Translations under genes and position numbers: made by a program
Origin: Bordetella parapertussis
GTDB taxonomy: Bacteria; Pseudomonadota; Gammaproteobacteria; Burkholderiales; Burkholderiaceae_A
DNA length: 64,000 bases
Assembly (NCBI GenBank): GCA_945877235.1
Contig: CAMCRF010000007.1
Span: 41,207 to 105,206, forward strand
Direction of reading: 5' to 3'
The notes under the pieces: generated by a model
The model's input: the letters and a program-made list of their open reading frames with translations, nothing else
Database searches by the model: none
What the model was told of the DNA's origin: nothing
In this document: positions 60,495-64,000 of the stretch, in pieces
How the letters are laid out: each line of letters begins with the position of its first letter
How positions within the stretch are numbered: position 1 is the stretch's first letter

Positions 60495-62171
60495 TTATTT
60501 GGATGCGCGCATTTTCTCAAGGATCGCACGGTTCTTGGCACTTGAGTCGGCAGAGGGACGCATGACAGGGCGGACTACGCCATCGGGATCTGCGGTTGGG
60601 GCTGGGGGGGCTGGGGCCAGGGGGGGCGTAGTCGATGCGGGTGTGGTCGCGATCGATTGTGTAGACGCACGGGTTTGAACACGGGCGCGCACCAATTTAT
60701 TCTGTCCAGCAAGTCGAAATCGCGCTTCAGCTTCCGGAATATCTCGGATCTGAGAGAGGTGGTCGACATGAATTGAGGCCTCCCCAACGCCCGAGGAGAA
60801 TGCCGGGTGATTGATATACCGGACGGGCTGGACCACATCGCTGACGGTCACCCATCGGCCGACCCAACCGTCATGCGGCAGTAAGTTGCGGCTGCCCGTA
60901 TGCCCTTCGATAACCTCGGGGAGCACCTTCACGCGCACCACTTTTCCCTGTGAGACTGGTAGGAAGTCGAGATAAATATAGGGTCGCAGGACTGGGCTTG
61001 CTCCAAAGCTGGTTTTCCCACTGCGAACATCAACAACCTTGCCAATGAGTTCAACACGTTGTCCAACGAAGTGACTGACTCGGACGAACTGGCTTGCGGG
61101 TACTACCGGGTAGGAGCCCACGTAGATTTCTTCAATGGCCCGAGCCTGCATGAGATCTGCGCGGGTTTGCTTGGGCTTGGGCTTGAACTCGACCGGGGCC
61201 GCAGCTGGGAGGGGGACGGAGGCGGGGGGCTGCCCTGTCGACGGGGCTTGGGCTTGTGCAAGAGCGCGCGGATTTGCGAACTCCCAGGGCAGGGGAACAT
61301 CGTCAAATGCGCTCCCGCAGAGCTGCGCGAGGCGTTGTACTCGATCCTCTAATGCAGGGATCTGCGAAGCCGACAGGAAGGTCTGTGAGTGCGCGGGTTT
61401 CGCGAAGTCATTGGCCCGAAAAATGAAGCCTTCCTCGTCGCTGAGGGTTCGATCCCAGAGCGTTGGCTCTGCGATCAGCGCTGCCAGCGAGAGGTCCAGC
61501 GTGATGAAAGAGAATCGATCGAGCCGAGCATTGAAGTGGTGATCCCTGCGCTGGGGGTGCTGAAAGTTGATGTGGCCAAGCTCTGACGCTGTGAGCCCCT
61601 CAAGCGCGGGCACGAACATTCCGTCGTAATCGATGAGTTGAACTGAACGCCCCTCCTCTCGGACCAGAATGTTGCCGGGCTGAATATCACCATGTGCGAT
61701 TCCGGCCTCATGTAGCGCCCTTGAGAGCCGCTCGAGCGATGCGCGCAGCGCCTCTAGATAGCGCCGTGATCCATGATGAGAGGCAACGAACTCTCCGAGC
61801 GTCGGATCGGTAGACCACCCCATTTTTATGAAGGGCACTCTCTCTCCTTGCACCCGAACGCCCTGTGGCTGGTATGAGAATGGCAAGAAGTAGGGCTTGA
61901 GCGCAGGCGCATGAGCACTGGTCTGTAGCATCTGGGAGATGGCGCGGTAGCGGTGCTCTGACTCTCTGGCGATGCGCGTAAAGCACCTTACTGCGAACGC
62001 GCGTTGGCCGGCCTGTACTTTGAAAACAAGTGCGAAGGCGCCAGAGCGAGTGCGTGGCATGCCGAGCGCATTGCACTCAACCTCGCCTCGCCTAAGTTCC
62101 TCGTCGTCGAAGATCTGAGAGAGTGGCTGTTGAAAGGCCTGAAGGTATTGCTCAAGATTGGGCAGTCGCAT
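60495..62171 (-). CDS. YegI/TerY-P-type protein kinase with C-terminal OB-like domain
   Basis: 558 residues. Kinase-like N-terminal half: a degenerate glycine loop (TRSGAFALVFKV, about 41-52), the beta-3 lysine position reads Arg62 (AVRCF), the catalytic loop is HGDIQPGNILV (160-170, HGD for HRD) and the metal motif is DYDG (181-184). This pattern matches kinases of the VWA-PP2C-kinase triads, E. coli YegI among them. A Pro/Ala/Gln linker (about 305-340) leads to a beta-rich region (about 350-475) that may be an OB-like fold (VELIGKVVDV...YIYLDF...VVRVKVLPE), then a disordered tail. It overlaps the phosphatase gene by 20 bases. Confidence 0.8.
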   Translation of the reverse strand: MRLPNLEQYLQAFQQPLSQIFDDEELRRGEVECNALGMPRTRSGAFALVFKVQAGQRAFAVRCFTRIARESEHRYRAISQMLQTSAHAPALKPYFLPFSYQPQGVRVQGERVPFIKMGWSTDPTLGEFVASHHGSRRYLEALRASLERLSRALHEAGIAHGDIQPGNILVREEGRSVQLIDYDGMFVPALEGLTASELGHINFQHPQRRDHHFNARLDRFSFITLDLSLAALIAEPTLWDRTLSDEEGFIFRANDFAKPAHSQTFLSASQIPALEDRVQRLAQLCGSAFDDVPLPWEFANPRALAQAQAPSTGQPPASVPLPAAAPVEFKPKPKQTRADLMQARAIEEIYVGSYPVVPASQFVRVSHFVGQRVELIGKVVDVRSGKTSFGASPVLRPYIYLDFLPVSQGKVVRVKVLPEVIEGHTGSRNLLPHDGWVGRWVTVSDVVQPVRYINHPAFSSGVGEASIHVDHLSQIRDIPEAEARFRLAGQNKLVRARVQTRASTQSIATTPASTTPPLAPAPPAPTADPDGVVRPVMRPSADSSAKNRAILEKMRASK

Positions 62172-62910
62172 GAAGGCAGATGAGTGCGAAGGTGGTGTCG
62201 TCTTTTCGGATGTTCCTAGAAAAGCGCTGTTGGCTTAGCCAAAACCGGAAATGATCAGGGGTTTGAGCTAACACGGGAAGGGTCGACCCAAGTCCACCCT
62301 TGAGCGATTCTCTTAAGACGTAGTGCCCAATGGCATCCGTGAGCAGGACAACATAGCCTCCGTCAATGTCACGCTTTGGAATGGTGATCCAGCCCCAGCG
62401 GGTGCGCTCTTTGGAGAAAACGGTCTCATCGCCCCGGGGGTCAGTAGAGAGCAGCACAGGGTTGTGGGCAAATTCTGCTGGGTCTTGAATGGGGAAGCTC
62501 TGGGGCCTACCCTCTGGGCTTTGCCAGACGGCAATGCTGTCGCCGATTGCGAGCACTTCAACACTGTCCTTGAGCTCTCTAATGCCCAGCAGTGTGGCAA
62601 AGTTTCCGCGGTCATTTGCAGCCTGTTGAGACCAACTGAGTACCCTCTGGCTTAAGCCCTCCGCAAAGCGGTCTCGTGCGTCCGACAGAAGAGCCTTGAC
62701 ATCAATCTCCTGAATTGAAGCCGAACTCTTGGACGCCCACTCAAGATAGGCCTCGCAAAGCAGACGGCCCCAGGTCTGTGAGTCGAAAGACTCACTAGCT
62801 CCATCGCTCAGTGCGAGGGCACGACCATCGGGGCTCGCCAGATAGACATCCTCGTTGGCCTTTGGATAGTCTGGCTCCTTTGGACAGGAGATGGCCCTGA
62901 GGACCCGCAT
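62152..62910 (-). CDS. PP2C-family protein phosphatase
   Basis: 252 residues with the metal-binding pattern of PP2C: NED (19-21), LSDGAS (about 35-39), a central GNFATLLGI and AIGDS, LLTDAIGHY and a C-terminal RKDDTTF. These fit the short phosphatases of TerY-P triads (E. coli YegK). It probably reverses phosphorylation by the downstream kinase. The gene lies between the VWA gene (17-base gap) and the kinase gene (20-base overlap). Confidence 0.85.
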   Translation of the reverse strand: MRVLRAISCPKEPDYPKANEDVYLASPDGRALALSDGASESFDSQTWGRLLCEAYLEWASKSSASIQEIDVKALLSDARDRFAEGLSQRVLSWSQQAANDRGNFATLLGIRELKDSVEVLAIGDSIAVWQSPEGRPQSFPIQDPAEFAHNPVLLSTDPRGDETVFSKERTRWGWITIPKRDIDGGYVVLLTDAIGHYVLRESLKGGLGSTLPVLAQTPDHFRFWLSQQRFSRNIRKDDTTFALICLHATAQS

Positions 62911-62927
62911 TTTTGTCTGGGATTAAA

Positions 62928-63776
62928 TTAGCGCAGCAACATCGACTGCGAAGATGCGCGGGTTCCAATATCGAAGAACTCGACCATCTCGACAGGCTCT
63001 ACGTTGAAGAAGAAACCTCTTGCACCTGCAGCGACCGGGTAGCCGCGCTCTTTTGCTGCAAGGGCGATGCTGGGGGGTAGCTCCGAGGACATGCGAAAGA
63101 GGACCTGTGCATAAGGATCTTTGATGCTGTCCTCATACGAGGGAAACTTGATGGAGGCGCCGGAGCGCCCGTCAACGTGGAGATTGAAGAAGAGAAGTTC
63201 ACCGTCGTCGGTTCCGAGTTGGCGTAAATGGTCTGCCATGGGTTCGGGATCGCCGTCGGTCGGCTCACCATCGGTAATATGTAACACCGTTGGGGGGAAG
63301 GAGTTTGGATGCGAATCGCACCAGTCGACCAAAGCTTCCGCTGCCGAACGAATGGCCTTGCGCATCGGCGTTCCGCCATCGGATTGGGGTTTGAACCAAA
63401 CCGGAAACTTAACTGTTTGGGTGATAAACCCCCCGGCGCCGTCACCGACCTTGCGTTGGCGAGACTCTACAGCCAGAGGGGTTCGCTCAAATGCTGAGAT
63501 GGGATGAAAGATTTGGCTTGAGAATGAGCCAGACAGGGCGTTTCCTACGCCTTGTCCGCCGTAGCCAATGGCCCCGACATGAAAGTAGTCCCTCACCCCC
63601 TCAGACTTGGAGCTTCGTGCAATGAGGTTCATGACCACTCTATTGAGAGAGTCGCAAAGAAATTCTGCCTTGGTGTAGCTCGTATCCCCAACCGGCTCGC
63701 ACATGGAACCAGATTGGTCAATCAGAAACAGGAATGCAGTTGGGTTTGAACGGCTGATCTCAGCTACGTACGACAT
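62928..63776 (-). CDS. VWA-domain protein (TerY/YegL type)
   Basis: 282 residues, essentially one von Willebrand A domain. The MIDAS metal site is complete: DQSGS (D20, S22, S24), Thr136 in GGTPM and Asp169 in ITDGEPTDGD. No signal peptide or membrane segment, so it acts in the cytosol. TerY-like VWA proteins are thought to be regulatory or scaffold partners of the kinase and phosphatase. A strong Shine-Dalgarno (GGAGG) precedes the ATG. It starts 17 bases after a chemoreceptor gene. Confidence 0.85.
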   Translation of the reverse strand: MSYVAEISRSNPTAFLFLIDQSGSMCEPVGDTSYTKAEFLCDSLNRVVMNLIARSSKSEGVRDYFHVGAIGYGGQGVGNALSGSFSSQIFHPISAFERTPLAVESRQRKVGDGAGGFITQTVKFPVWFKPQSDGGTPMRKAIRSAAEALVDWCDSHPNSFPPTVLHITDGEPTDGDPEPMADHLRQLGTDDGELLFFNLHVDGRSGASIKFPSYEDSIKDPYAQVLFRMSSELPPSIALAAKERGYPVAAGARGFFFNVEPVEMVEFFDIGTRASSQSMLLR

Positions 63777-63793
63777 AACACCTCCAAGCGAAA

Positions 63794-64000
63794 TTAGGCC
63801 CGGAAGCGCTCTACCTCCTGGCGGGTTGCATCTGCAATCTTAGACAACTCCATGACGGTTGCGGTGATTTGCTCTGCGGCGGCTGCGTTGGAGCGTGCGA
63901 TCTTGTCTAGGCTTGAGAGGTTGGCGTTGATTTCTTCAACGGCCGAGCTCTGCTGCTCGAGGGCTGCGGAGATGCGCTGGAGCATGGCGTCGGTCTCTTG
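63794..64000 (-). CDS. Methyl-accepting chemotaxis protein, C-terminal end only
   Basis: The frame is open to the window edge; only the last 68 residues are seen. AALEQQSSAVEEINANLSSL and the following AAAAEQITATVMELSKIAD have the alternating Glu/Gln/Ala heptads of a chemoreceptor signalling/methylation helix. The protein ends QEVERFRA with no CheR-binding NWxxF pentapeptide. The sensor part and any transmembrane segments lie outside the window. It is immediately upstream of the VWA gene on the same strand, with a 17-base gap, so it is probably part of the same transcript. Confidence 0.8.
   Translation of the reverse strand, partial: QETDAMLQRISAALEQQSSAVEEINANLSSLDKIARSNAAAAEQITATVMELSKIADATRQEVERFRA

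Noticed and set aside
1..64000. tRNA, rRNA, CRISPR, insertion sequence and prophage signals
   Set aside because: No cloverleaf with a conserved T-loop, no spaced direct repeats, no transposase or integrase motif was seen in any gap or frame.

Overview
The window looks like a chromosomal segment of a Gram-negative betaproteobacterium, most likely Burkholderiales. It is GC-rich, almost every base is coding, and the gene order is typical of that group: pepP-dusB-fis-purH-ruvCAB-tolQRAB-pal-cpoB, lptD-surA-rsmA, and miaB-phoL-ybeY-corC-lnt-glyQS-gmhB-plsC. Outer-membrane biogenesis (waaC, waaA, gmhB, lptD, surA, lnt, Tol-Pal) dominates. I saw no tRNA, rRNA, CRISPR array, insertion sequence or phage gene. 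No stretch over 300 bases lacks a gene; the largest gaps are about 120 bases (before the HU gene and before the pilin gene).

Layout. 1-3.6 kb: LPS-core genes (phosphohexomutase cut by the window edge, waaC, waaA). 3.6-10.1 kb: a TolC-family protein with a Pcm-like methyltransferase, uppP, trmB, an HU gene with its own promoter and terminator, a CYTH-CHAD protein, a MarR-like regulator and a membrane protein. 10.1-26.6 kb: nineteen minus-strand genes packed with no gap over 22 bases, from amgK-murU (muramic acid recycling) through DNA repair, purine synthesis and Tol-Pal to an L,D-transpeptidase flanked by two NTF2-like proteins. 26.6-31 kb: lptD-surA-rsmA. 31-41 kb: a ten-gene minus-strand run (miaB down to a YgjP-like metalloprotease). 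41-47 kb: an MFS transporter, a YqiA-type esterase, an SDR dehydrogenase and a complete TRAP transporter. 46.8-50.9 kb: a minimal spore-coat-U type chaperone-usher pilus next to an unusual response regulator and a tiny orphan histidine-kinase dimerisation domain. 50.9-55.5 kb: an M20 amidohydrolase, PPK2, a MaoC-phosphate acyltransferase fusion and a ParA-like ATPase.

55.5-64 kb, the most unusual region: one minus-strand operon reading chemoreceptor (3' end only), VWA protein, PP2C phosphatase, Ser/Thr-type kinase, ZorA/MotA-like channel subunit with a long coiled-coil tail, ZorB/MotB-like OmpA-domain subunit, a 95-residue orphan and aminopeptidase N. It joins a TerY-P type triad (VWA, PP2C, kinase; compare E. 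coli YegL, YegK, YegI) to a Zorya-like proton-channel pair, without Zorya effectors or other Ter genes in view. I take this as the best candidate for an undescribed signalling or defence system. All functions are inferred by reading motifs; no database search was run.
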